Under the pieces are notes generated by a model. It had not been told where the DNA came from. It ran no database searches and saw nothing but the letters and a program-made list of their open reading frames with translations. From Planctomycetaceae bacterium (GTDB lineage Bacteria; Planctomycetota; Planctomycetia; Pirellulales; Pirellulaceae): a stretch of 18,373 nucleotides of DNA. The translations under genes were made by a program, and so were the position numbers. The DNA lies in assembly GCA_002702965.1 (NCBI GenBank), contig PADE01000205.1:1-18373 (forward strand). Direction: 5' to 3'. Positions 6,800 through 14,100 of the stretch are shown here, one piece after another; the stretch's first letter is position 1, and each line of letters begins with the position of its first letter.

Positions 6800-7879
6800 T
6801 CAGGCGCTGCGACGACGACGCACTTGGTCGAGTTGGTGTAGGGTCGCGTTGAGCACCCGATCGACACTCAAATCGCGCATGCAGCGATGATGGTGCAGCG
6901 GGCACCGTGATTGACCGCACGGTCCACAATCCGGGTGTTCCGAGAGAATCGTCTCACGGTCGTGGTAGTTGTGACTCCAGCGCGGATCAGTGGGTCCGAA
7001 CAGGGCGATACTGGGTACCCCAAACGCGGCGGCCAGGTGCCGTGGCCCGCTGTCGGTAGTCACCACGCAATCACCGCGGCGAATGCAGGCTTTGCTCAGT
7101 CCGATTCCCAGCGGCCATCGATCGAGCCCGGTGACGCGCGGGTGTGCGGCGCGCTGGACCACCTCCGCCGCCGCCACTCGTTCACCAGGACCGCAAATGA
7201 CCAGGCACGCCACGTTCCGTTGCCGGACGAGCTTCACCGCCAACTCTGCAAAGGACATGAGTGGCCACGATTTGGCTGAACCGTTGGCGCTGCCAGTGTT
7301 GAGAACGACGACTTGCGCCGCGGTCCTTAATCCCGGGTGTTGCCAGACCTGATCTGCCAGACGCTCATCGCGGGGCGTGGTGGTCAGCTCTAACCGGCGG
7401 GACTTGATCGGGCAACCGACCGCCCGGGCCACGTCCAAGTAGTGATCGACCGCGGACCGCGGTTGGTAGGTGTGGCCCAGTCGCGGTGCGTGCAAACGGT
7501 CGGTCAGCAGAGGACTCCGCCAATGCCGGGCAAAGCCGATGCGTCGGTGGGCACCGCTACACCAGGCGAGCAACGCAGTCGAGAGAGAATTGCTCAGCAA
7601 CAGTGCCAAATCGATCTTGGTTCTGCGCAGTCGTTTGACGAGCGACCACCGTCCGCGCAGATGCGGCTGGTACGAGATCCAATCATCGAGGTGCTGGTTG
7701 CCTGCTAGCACGGATTCGACGTAGGTTCGAGCGACACCGATGAGCTGAGCCTGGGATCCGTAGTGCTGTCGCACCGCGCGCAGCGCGGGTGTGGCCATGG
7801 CCGCGTCGCCGATCCAGCTGGGTAGAAAAATCGCGATACGCATCGAGCGAGCTGTTGGGTCGGTTTCTCGGTAGCTCAT
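6800..7879 (-). CDS. Glycosyltransferase family 9, heptosyltransferase II-like
   Basis: This is a GT-B enzyme that transfers an ADP-heptose-type sugar onto a lipopolysaccharide core acceptor at the inner face of the inner membrane. After a 12-residue leader, MRIAIFLPSWIGDAAMATPA is the classic WaaF/WaaC N-terminus, with the catalytic-type Asp at residue 25. A sugar-nucleotide-binding segment NTGSANGSAKSWP surrounds Lys203, and TDSGPRHLAAAFGVP lies at 275-289. The Cys-rich C-terminal signature typical of heptosyltransferase II is present (Cys318, 321, 326 and 333, in CGPCGQSRCPL...HHRCM). I chose ATG 7879 because it overlaps the upstream gene's TGA as ATGA, giving 359 aa. An internal ATG at 7843 gives 347 aa, which matches the family N-terminus and usual length closely. 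It is the last gene of the five-gene reverse operon. The donor and acceptor are inferred. Confidence 0.9.
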   Translation of the reverse strand: MSYRETDPTARSMRIAIFLPSWIGDAAMATPALRAVRQHYGSQAQLIGVARTYVESVLAGNQHLDDWISYQPHLRGRWSLVKRLRRTKIDLALLLSNSLSTALLAWCSGAHRRIGFARHWRSPLLTDRLHAPRLGHTYQPRSAVDHYLDVARAVGCPIKSRRLELTTTPRDERLADQVWQHPGLRTAAQVVVLNTGSANGSAKSWPLMSFAELAVKLVRQRNVACLVICGPGERVAAAEVVQRAAHPRVTGLDRWPLGIGLSKACIRRGDCVVTTDSGPRHLAAAFGVPSIALFGPTDPRWSHNYHDRETILSEHPDCGPCGQSRCPLHHHRCMRDLSVDRVLNATLHQLDQVRRRRSA

Positions 7880-8679
7880 GCGGCGCGGACCGGATGAGGA
7901 GCTTTCTGCGGCCGGCGCGCGTGCGCTGCACGGTATTGTTCCCACAGCCGGGCGCGCTTCATGAAGGAATAGAACCCGGTCAGAGCACAGACTTGCAATC
8001 CGGCTTTGCCGTCCAGGAATCCGCCTCGCAGAAGGTACGCATGCAAGAATCGCAAAGGACCGCTGAAGAGGAGTTCGGCGAACGTCGGGCGCCGCCCCGC
8101 TGCGTACCAGATTTGCGCCTGGTGCGTGGTGTAGCGGTTGAGTTTCCGAAAAAACGAATCGTAATCTGCGTAGGTGTCATGTCGCAAAGGAGACTTGAGT
8201 CGGCCGACGCGACCCGACGCAATGCGGACTTCGGCGTGGTCGGTATCCCCCACGTAACGTGCCTGATCTCGGCGGAACAGTCGCAGACAACAATCCGATT
8301 GCCATCCGCTATAACGAATCCGCTTCCCCAGAAAGTAGTTTTCGCGCGGTAACCAATACCCGTCGGTCCCCTCCGTAGCGGAGAGTCGCTGCCGGATCTC
8401 GGCGATCAGTGCCGGCGTAATTCGTTCGTCGGCGTCGACCAGTAACACCCACTCATGGGTTGCTTGGGGAATCGCCCAGTTCTTGAAATCTCCGGAGTGG
8501 ACGTACTGTCGCTGGATGAGTCGACAATCGGATTGCCGGTGGATGGCATCGAGTGTGCCGTCCTCGGAACCGGAATCGGCAATCAGGATCTCATCGGCCA
8601 GTGGTCGCACCGATGCGAGACATTCCTCGATATTTTGAAGTTCATCTTTGCAGGGGATCAGGACAGTGAGTGGGTGCAT
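7876..8679 (-). CDS. Glycosyltransferase family 2, WaaE/KdtX-like
   Basis: This is a GT-A-fold transferase adding a hexose to a surface glycan, most similar in motif style to the LPS-core WaaE/KdtX group. The nucleotide-binding start is LTVLIPCKDELQNIEECLASV. ADSGSEDGT follows at residues 34-42, and the metal-binding DAD at 82-84 (LLVDADERITPAL). The downstream segment with RLFRRDQARYVGDTDHAEV and HDTYADYDSFFRKLNRY is characteristic of this subgroup. A hydrophobic C-terminal part (about residues 200-240) may dock on the membrane. Length is 267 aa. The start ATG (8679) overlaps the FkbM-family stop as TGATG, and the stop overlaps the next gene as ATGA, so translation is probably coupled on both sides. 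The open frame extends upstream inside the FkbM gene, but that extension is out of character and rejected. Confidence 0.9.
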   Translation of the reverse strand: MHPLTVLIPCKDELQNIEECLASVRPLADEILIADSGSEDGTLDAIHRQSDCRLIQRQYVHSGDFKNWAIPQATHEWVLLVDADERITPALIAEIRQRLSATEGTDGYWLPRENYFLGKRIRYSGWQSDCCLRLFRRDQARYVGDTDHAEVRIASGRVGRLKSPLRHDTYADYDSFFRKLNRYTTHQAQIWYAAGRRPTFAELLFSGPLRFLHAYLLRGGFLDGKAGLQVCALTGFYSFMKRARLWEQYRAAHARRPQKAPHPVRAA

Positions 8680-9401
8680 CAGGCGGCGATCCTCCGCAGA
8701 CTGGGCGGTTTGATGAAGACGGCATCGACCAAACGGGGTACACCGTCGACGTAAGCGCTTCCCAGATTTCCTCGGTACAAGAACCCGCGTGGTTCCAGCG
8801 TCTGCAACAGATCGTGAAAATGTGGCCTCGATCGCTCCTCTCCGATCGCCGCTTCGAGAATAATCGCGGAAGCCTGACCGAGCAGATTGCGAGCGCCCTC
8901 GAGGACTTCCAGTTCGGCGCCCTCGACATCGAGCTTGATGAGAATCTCTCCACGCAGCGTCAGCGACGCGACGACATCGTCCAGTTTCTCCATGCGAGTA
9001 GTAAGCGAGACGTGTGTTTCGCGGTTGTGGGGGGTCTCCGGTGCGCGGAGGCTGGACCCTCCTGGGTGCGATTGATTCCAGAAGAAATCGACCTGCCCGG
9101 ATGCGTTGCCGAGCGCCATGTTGAACGCCTGGACTCGGTCTCCCTGCCGATTGGCCCATCGCTGCAGACGCCGATAGCAATCGGGGAGCGGCTCGAAACA
9201 GTAGATATTGGCGTTTGGAAACAACTTCCGATAACGGCGGGTCATCTTGCCAACGTGTGCCCCCACATCAAACACGGTACCGATCGGCAATTGTGCGATG
9301 CCGTTGAGACATCGCCGCGACTGGGCGTAATCGACAAACGGCTTCAGCCCCAGCCGTAAACGGCAGAAACGAAGCAGCGCATGACCCGGAGTTACAGGCA
9401 T
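8679..9401 (-). CDS. FkbM-family SAM-dependent methyltransferase
   Basis: This is a class I methyltransferase of the FkbM family (usually O-methylation of sugars or secondary metabolites), 240 aa and cytosolic. The SAM-binding motif I is VFDVGAHVGKMT (residues 43-54), followed by the acidic strand end YCFEPLP (67-73). The family hallmark LIKLDVEGAELEVLEGA occurs at 154-170. The most plausible substrate is a sugar residue of the glycan made by the neighbouring transferases; this is inferred from context only. The gene starts 105 nt after the stop of the preceding methyltransferase gene, the only real gap inside the operon, without a clear Shine-Dalgarno. It ends in a TGATG overlap with the GT2 gene. 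Confidence 0.88.
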   Translation of the reverse strand: MPVTPGHALLRFCRLRLGLKPFVDYAQSRRCLNGIAQLPIGTVFDVGAHVGKMTRRYRKLFPNANIYCFEPLPDCYRRLQRWANRQGDRVQAFNMALGNASGQVDFFWNQSHPGGSSLRAPETPHNRETHVSLTTRMEKLDDVVASLTLRGEILIKLDVEGAELEVLEGARNLLGQASAIILEAAIGEERSRPHFHDLLQTLEPRGFLYRGNLGSAYVDGVPRLVDAVFIKPPSLRRIAA

Positions 9402-9506
9402 CGATTTCGTTGTGTTTCGGGGCGGGTTGGCGTTTGCTGTGTGGTGTTTCCAGACAGCGTGAGCGGGTGGGAAAAAGGCGATCGCGAGGGAAAATGTCGG
9501 TTCTTG

Positions 9507-10343
9507 TTAGGCGGCCCGCCGCAGGTGCTCAGGCCCTTTTTGGGCCACTCCGACCAGCGTCCGACCGAACAAGGTACCCGGCGCATTCTCCATTTGGGTT
9601 CCCGGTGTGGAGGAGAACTTGAGGCGAGTGAGGGTCCAAATCAGCGGTACCAGCCAGGCCAAACCCAGCGAGGATCGCTGGAATCGGTCGGTGGTCAAGT
9701 GTTTCAGTTTTAGGCCGGATCGCGCCAGCAAAAAGCGATAGCGATCAGGCGTTGTGGGTCCAATATGTTGGCTGACGGGGTCGTCTACATCAGGGTCGAG
9801 TGGTCCGTGCGAATAGAAATAACCTGTCAGCAGGTAAGACAATCTCGATTTCAGCGAAGCGATGTTGGGTGTGGTAAAGAAAAACTTTCCACCCGGTTTC
9901 AACAACCGATAAACTTCACCAAACAGCGCCAGTTGGCTCTCCAGGTGTTCCACAACTTCGATTGCCACGACCGCATCGAAGCGACCGCTTTGATACGGCA
10001 ATGGCTGCTGTGCGTCGGCGCGTCGGCAGGCCACGTTCGGACATTGAAATAGCTCAGGGAATAAGTCGCAGGCTTCCACCTCGAGTCCCGCTTGCTGCAG
10101 CCGGTACGACATGCCGCCCGGACCGGCTCCCAGATCGAGTACCCGCGGCGGTTGGGCGCTTTCGGTTCCCTCGATCTGGGCGACGACCAGCGGCGCCAAT
10201 TGGGCGTGCAGACCGGGGATCGTTAAACCGCGCGGTGCGGTCGGTGGAACGGAGTTGTCGGCCTCGGAGGGCATCGCCGCGTGTGAGTTTGTCATTCTGA
10301 AATCAAGACTTCTGAAATCTCTGCGTTCGTCAGCGGGACTCAT
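9507..10343 (-). CDS. Class I SAM-dependent methyltransferase (UbiG/COQ3-like fold)
   Basis: This is a Rossmann-fold methyltransferase, probably acting on a sugar or glycan-lipid intermediate. Motif I is VLDLGAGPGG (residues 68-77). The acidic residue after strand 2 is in EACDLFPELF, motif II-like is DAVVAIEVVEHLE (123-135), and motif III is LKPGGKFFFTTPN (148-160). A hydrophobic stretch LAWLVPLIWTLTRL (228-241) near the C-terminus suggests membrane association, seen in some methyltransferases of surface-glycan clusters. I chose ATG 10343 because it overlaps the upstream stop as TAATG, giving 278 aa. Internal ATGs at 10295 and 10274 would also leave the domain intact. The first 35 or so residues are not conserved-looking. 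The exact substrate cannot be told from sequence. Confidence 0.85.
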   Translation of the reverse strand: MSPADERRDFRSLDFRMTNSHAAMPSEADNSVPPTAPRGLTIPGLHAQLAPLVVAQIEGTESAQPPRVLDLGAGPGGMSYRLQQAGLEVEACDLFPELFQCPNVACRRADAQQPLPYQSGRFDAVVAIEVVEHLESQLALFGEVYRLLKPGGKFFFTTPNIASLKSRLSYLLTGYFYSHGPLDPDVDDPVSQHIGPTTPDRYRFLLARSGLKLKHLTTDRFQRSSLGLAWLVPLIWTLTRLKFSSTPGTQMENAPGTLFGRTLVGVAQKGPEHLRRAA

Positions 10344-11512
10344 TACGGGGTGTCGAAACCGGACGCCCATGAGGTGGCTGTCGTATTCCGGTCTGGCCGT
10401 CTCGTCCGGCCGCCGGACCATCGGGCTTGTGACAACGCCTGGTCGTACAGTTTGATCGTCTGGCGGATCATCTGCGGAGCGACAAAGTACTGCATGGCTC
10501 GCCGCCGCGCCCGTGCGGCGCGGCGCGCTGCTTCCTCGGGGGATCGCAGTGCCGACACGAGCGCCGCGGCCAACCCGATCGGATTCTGTGGCGCGACGGT
10601 CCAGGCAACGGGCACCGTCTCGTCTCCCAACAACTCGGGAATCCCACCGGCGGTACTGGTCACGACAGGTCGACCGGCGAGCATCGCATCGATCAGCGAG
10701 CTCCCCAATCCCTCGAGGTGGGATGCCAGCGTGCACACGTCAGCGGCTTGAATCAGATCTGGGACATCCTCGCGATATCCGAGAAACTTGACCGCATGAC
10801 CGATTCCCAGCGCTTGTGCCTGCCGTTTGAGGGGACGGGAGAGGGGTCCGTCGCCGACGAGAACCAGTTGTGCGAGAGGTTGATTCTTTAGGACCTGCGC
10901 CCATGCGGTGAGTAAGCAGGCGTGCCCCTTGGGTTCCGTCAATGAGGCCACGCAGACGACGACTTGGTCTGGTGCGGTCAGCTGCAAGCTGCGGCGCCCG
11001 CGGTTGCGATTGCCCGACCACACGCGGTGCGGGTCGACGCCATCGTAGACCACCCGCAGTCGGCGGTTCTCGATTCCGGCCGCCGCACAGGCGCCCGCTA
11101 CGGCGCGCGAGACGCAGACCACGCGATCGGCAAAACAACGGTAACGGATCGCACTGCGGGGTGGTGCCGATCCACGGCGCGAGACCACCCGGATGATGCG
11201 TCGCATTCCCCAGGATGCGCAACCGCCGGTGGTTAGCGCATGGGAGTCGTTGAAGTGCAAGATGTCCGGTTGCCAGCGGCGCAACTGACAGCGGATGCTC
11301 CATTGCGCCACGGGATTCCAGCCCTTTCCAAGAAACTCGGTGACCGGGAACCCACCGGCCCTCAGACGCTGGGCAAAGGGCGCTCCGCGTCGGGCCAGTA
11401 CTTGGCAATCGTGATCGTGTCGGCGCAAACCCTGGGCTAACAGCAGGGCTTGCTGTTCGCCACCATGCCAATCCTCGGCGGTAGAGAGCAAAACCGCTTT
11501 GATGCGGTGCAT
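10343..11512 (-). CDS. Glycosyltransferase family 4 (GT-B, group 1)
   Basis: This is a retaining GT-B glycosyltransferase of 389 aa, the first gene of the reverse operon. The N-terminal acceptor domain has the glycine pair in EDWHGGEQQALLLAQGLRR (residues 13-31). The C-terminal domain starts after VYDGVD (155-160) and has the donor-binding SLTEPKGH (191-198), LVGDGPL and FLGYREDV (243-250). The EX7E element reads SHLEGLGSSLIDAMLAGRP, with Glu267 and Asp rather than Glu at position 275, a variation found in this family. ATG 11512 is chosen because the family start (IKAVLLSTAEDW) follows directly and AGGA lies about 10 nt upstream. The C-terminal 20 or so residues are Arg/Thr-rich and probably disordered. 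Its stop overlaps the next gene's start (TAATG). The sugar and acceptor are unknown. Confidence 0.92.
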   Translation of the reverse strand: MHRIKAVLLSTAEDWHGGEQQALLLAQGLRRHDHDCQVLARRGAPFAQRLRAGGFPVTEFLGKGWNPVAQWSIRCQLRRWQPDILHFNDSHALTTGGCASWGMRRIIRVVSRRGSAPPRSAIRYRCFADRVVCVSRAVAGACAAAGIENRRLRVVYDGVDPHRVWSGNRNRGRRSLQLTAPDQVVVCVASLTEPKGHACLLTAWAQVLKNQPLAQLVLVGDGPLSRPLKRQAQALGIGHAVKFLGYREDVPDLIQAADVCTLASHLEGLGSSLIDAMLAGRPVVTSTAGGIPELLGDETVPVAWTVAPQNPIGLAAALVSALRSPEEAARRAARARRRAMQYFVAPQMIRQTIKLYDQALSQARWSGGRTRRPDRNTTATSWASGFDTP

Positions 11513-11528
11513 CGGGAAGCAATCCTGG

Positions 11529-11560
11529 AAAGCGAAAAGGGCGTCGCAATGTATCGCTTT
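11529..11560 (-). promoter_or_regulatory. 7-bp hairpin in the leader of the glycan operon
   Basis: The arms AAAGCGA (11529-11535) and TCGCTTT (11554-11560) pair perfectly around an 18-nt loop, with one possible G-U extension. In the reverse-strand mRNA it ends only about 6 nt before the AGGA that precedes the GT4 start, so it could influence ribosome access. The role is speculative. Confidence 0.3.
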
Positions 11561-11601
11561 TGTGTGGACAAGACCAGAACAGTTTGATTGCATCCGCCGC
11601 T

Positions 11602-11623
11602 AGCACCGGTCCCACCGGGTGCT
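11602..11623. repeat. Inverted repeat in the divergent intergenic region
   Basis: The outer arms AGCACC (11602-11607) and GGTGCT (11618-11623) are perfect. Inner GGT/ACC adds three pairs around a CCC loop, with one bulged G at 11617. It is either a compact hairpin or a dyad operator for a regulator between the two divergent units. No T-run follows, so a terminator is less likely. Confidence 0.4.
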
Positions 11624-11854
11624 CCTCGGCGCGCGCTCCCCGACGCACGGCCTGGTCGGCGCACCGTGGGCGGTTGGAGAATCGACCTGACGTCGGTAAC
11701 CTGGATCGACGGACGCGTGTTGGTGGCGGGTTCTCGAACGCGCGGAGGGTCGATCCACCGCGTACACACGGCGACCTGAGATCGCTTCTGGGGAGGAAAG
11801 CGGTCCGTCCGATTGGCGTGTCCTGGATTTTCTTAGCTGCAGCCCGAGGTTGTT

Positions 11855-13465
11855 TTGTCTGGCGCGAATCGAGACTCTGAAACGGCGACTCGGTTACGGT
11901 ACTGGGGACGCATCGCCGGTCCCCTGCTGGCGCTCGTGGTGTACCTGTTTTTTCACCCGTCAACCGACGCGTTTGCGGTCGCCGAAGGCGGATCACTTTC
12001 CGCGGAGTCACCCCAGTCCCCTTCGGCAACTGACACCCCAGGACCGGCGACGGCCGGCGATCAGGCCGGGCGAGCCCGCGCTACGGCAGCTGTGGCGGTG
12101 TGGATCGCCGTGTGGTGGATCACCGAAGCCATACCACTTCCGGTAACCGCTCTATTGCCGTTGATCCTGTTTCCCGCCTGCGGGATTGTGCGTATCCAGG
12201 TCGCTGCCCAAGCCTACGCGAACAAGTACATCTTCCTGTTCATGGGTGGATTCATGCTGGCGATCGCGATGCAACGGTGGGACCTGCATCGCCGCATCGC
12301 CCTGTTGACCGTCCGTTCGGTAGGGACTTCACCCCGTCAATTGGTGGCCGGATTTATGCTGGCGACCGCCTTTCTGAGCATGTGGATCAGCAACACGGCG
12401 ACCACCGTGATGATGTTACCCATCGGTTTGAGCCTGATTCAATTATTCCGGCAACCGTCCGCTGCGGGGTCCGCACCGCAGTCGGAGACAGCGTTTGGAG
12501 TTTGCCTGATGTTGGGGATTGCCTACGCGGCGAGCATCGGTGGTATGGCTACGTTAGTTGGCACTCCACCCAATGCGCTGTTAGCGAGTTTTCTACACCA
12601 ACGGGGTGTGTCCCTCGGTTTTGCCGAATGGATGTTCTTTGCCTTGCCGTTGGCGACGACCCTGCTGGTGATCACCTGGTTTCTGTTGACCCGTATCCTG
12701 TTTTCGCTGCCGACCGCTGAGGCCTCTGCTGGCGCGAAAGTGATCGACTCGGAATGGGCGAAGCTAGGGCCCATGTCACGCGCCGAGTGGCTGGTGCTAT
12801 CCATTTTCGTGGCGACTGCGGCGGCTTGGATTCTGCGCAAGCCGATGACCGAATGGGAAGCCCTCATGGAGCGCGTGCCGCTGATCGGCCGAATCGATGA
12901 CACCTGGATCGCTCTGGTCGCTGCGGTGAGCCTGTTCCTGATTCCCAGCGATCTGAAACGCGGACCGTTTCTGCTGGACTGGGAAACCGCCCGCGGTCTC
13001 CCCTGGGGTGTGTTGTTGCTGTTCGGCGGCGGCTTGAGCCTCGCCGCCGCGATGGAGGAAAGCCGGCTGGCCTACTGGATCGGAGGACAGTTCGCAGCCA
13101 TGGGACATCTGCCTGTGTTCTGGATCGTGGTTGCTGTCGGTGTGACGGTGATTTTCTTCACCGAAATTACCAGCAATCTGGCCACCGCCTCGGCACTGCT
13201 GCCCGTCCTCTACGCGGTGGCTCGGGGGTACGGATTGGATCCCCTGTGGTTGCTGATCCCCGCCGCCTTGTCCGCCAGCTGCGCGTTCATGCTACCGGTC
13301 GCCACCCCGCCGAATGCGATCGTGTTCGGAAGCGGTCATGTGAAGATTGGCGCCATGGTGCGGTCTGGCCTGTGGCTCAACGCGCTGGCCGCAATCCTGA
13401 TTCCACTGTTCGTCTATTTCTGCGCGCATCGGCTGCTTCCGTTCGAGGGATCAAATTTGCCGTAA
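11855..13465 (+). CDS. SLC13 / DASS family sodium:anion symporter
   Basis: This inner-membrane secondary transporter co-imports Na+ with dicarboxylates, sulfate or related anions. It has about 11 hydrophobic segments by eye and both halves of the inverted-repeat signature. In the first half, SNTATT (Ser179-Asn180-Thr181) is followed by GGMATLVGTPPNALL at 229-243. In the second half, ITSNLATASALLP has Ser440-Asn441, followed by VATPPNAIVFGSG with ATPPNA starting at about 483. Length is 536 aa, slightly long. After the first membrane segment it carries a Ser/Pro/Thr/Ala-rich insert of about 40 residues. The only sensible start is TTG 11855: an in-frame TAG sits just upstream at 11834-11836, GAGG lies 5-6 nt before the TTG, and the next in-frame start codons fall inside the first membrane segment. 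Substrate cannot be decided from sequence. It is divergent from the glycan operon. Confidence 0.9.
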   Translation: MSGANRDSETATRLRYWGRIAGPLLALVVYLFFHPSTDAFAVAEGGSLSAESPQSPSATDTPGPATAGDQAGRARATAAVAVWIAVWWITEAIPLPVTALLPLILFPACGIVRIQVAAQAYANKYIFLFMGGFMLAIAMQRWDLHRRIALLTVRSVGTSPRQLVAGFMLATAFLSMWISNTATTVMMLPIGLSLIQLFRQPSAAGSAPQSETAFGVCLMLGIAYAASIGGMATLVGTPPNALLASFLHQRGVSLGFAEWMFFALPLATTLLVITWFLLTRILFSLPTAEASAGAKVIDSEWAKLGPMSRAEWLVLSIFVATAAAWILRKPMTEWEALMERVPLIGRIDDTWIALVAAVSLFLIPSDLKRGPFLLDWETARGLPWGVLLLFGGGLSLAAAMEESRLAYWIGGQFAAMGHLPVFWIVVAVGVTVIFFTEITSNLATASALLPVLYAVARGYGLDPLWLLIPAALSASCAFMLPVATPPNAIVFGSGHVKIGAMVRSGLWLNALAAILIPLFVYFCAHRLLPFEGSNLP

Positions 13466-13543
13466 TCGTTGACGACCCATTCCTCAGGCACGACAATCGA
13501 TCGTGGTTCAAATCAAGGCAGTCAATCACGAGGGGAAGATTTG

Positions 13544-14023
13544 ATGGAGAAGGCCACCTTTGCCGCGGGTTGTTTCTGGGGCGTGGAACACGCCTTTCAA
13601 CAGATTCCGGGAGTGCAATCCACGGCGGTTGGCTACACGGCGGGCGACCTGGAAAATCCGACTTACGAACAGGTTTGCACCGATCGGACGGGCCACGCCG
13701 AAGCCGTCCAGATCGAGTATGACCCGGGTCAGGTAAGCTATGACCAGCTACTCGATGCGTTCTGGCAATGCCACGATCCGACCCAGAAAAATCGCCAGGG
13801 CCCGGATGTCGGAACCCAGTATCGCACGGCCGTTTACTATCACTCTCCCCAGCAGCAGACCACGGCGCTCGCTTCCAAAGAAAGTTGTCAGGAACGATAC
13901 GATCGCCCGATCGCCACCGAGGTTGCGCCCGCTGTCGTCTTCTGGATGGCGGAGGACTATCACCAGCAGTATCTCGAAAAACGCGGTCAGGCCAGTTGTC
14001 ACGTGCCGGGTTCTTCTCCCTGA
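13544..14023 (+). CDS. msrA: Peptide-methionine (S)-S-oxide reductase
   Basis: MsrA repairs oxidised proteins by reducing the S-epimer of methionine sulfoxide, using a catalytic cysteine recycled by thioredoxin. The N-terminus ATFAAGCFWGVEHAF contains the signature GCFWG with catalytic Cys10. GYTAGDLENPTYEQVCTDRTGHAEAV is the conserved substrate-pocket region. FWQCHDPTQKNRQGPDVGTQYR is the next invariant block. The C-terminal end GQASCHVPG offers one plausible resolving cysteine (Cys152). Length is 159 aa, a short cytosolic form without signal peptide. ATG 13544 is preceded by AGGGGAAG at about 6 nt, one of the best ribosome sites in the window. The frame is open further upstream but the family begins at this Met. 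It lies 78 nt downstream of the anion symporter and 77 nt upstream of the oxidoreductase; co-transcription is possible but unproven. Confidence 0.96.
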   Translation: MEKATFAAGCFWGVEHAFQQIPGVQSTAVGYTAGDLENPTYEQVCTDRTGHAEAVQIEYDPGQVSYDQLLDAFWQCHDPTQKNRQGPDVGTQYRTAVYYHSPQQQTTALASKESCQERYDRPIATEVAPAVVFWMAEDYHQQYLEKRGQASCHVPGSSP

Positions 14024-14100
14024 GTAAGTTTCGGTTGCGGTGCTCGTCCCGTGCGTGGCCGGCCGCTGGCGCGCAGTGATTTCTGATCTGGAGAATGCTC

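Larger units (their letters stand above)
11513..11854. other. 342-nt divergent intergenic region
   Basis: It separates the reverse glycan operon from the forward anion transporter and must hold both promoters, but no convincing -35/-10 pair is seen on either strand. It contains two inverted repeats (11529-11560 and 11602-11623), listed separately. A long reverse open frame crosses it, but that is an out-of-frame artefact of high GC. Confidence 0.45.

Noticed and set aside
7789..8352. Forward open frame of 187 codons across the GT9/GT2 junction
   Set aside because: It is antisense to two well-supported glycosyltransferase genes and its peptide is low in recognisable features.
8670..9359. Forward open frame of 229 codons opposite the FkbM gene
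   Set aside because: The reverse frame carries full FkbM motifs with family-like length. The forward peptide has no recognisable motif.
10740..12029. Reverse-strand open frame of about 429 codons
   Set aside because: It overlaps the GT4 gene in another frame and crosses the divergent intergenic region into the transporter. The peptide is Arg/Pro/Ser-rich without domains, an artefact of high GC.
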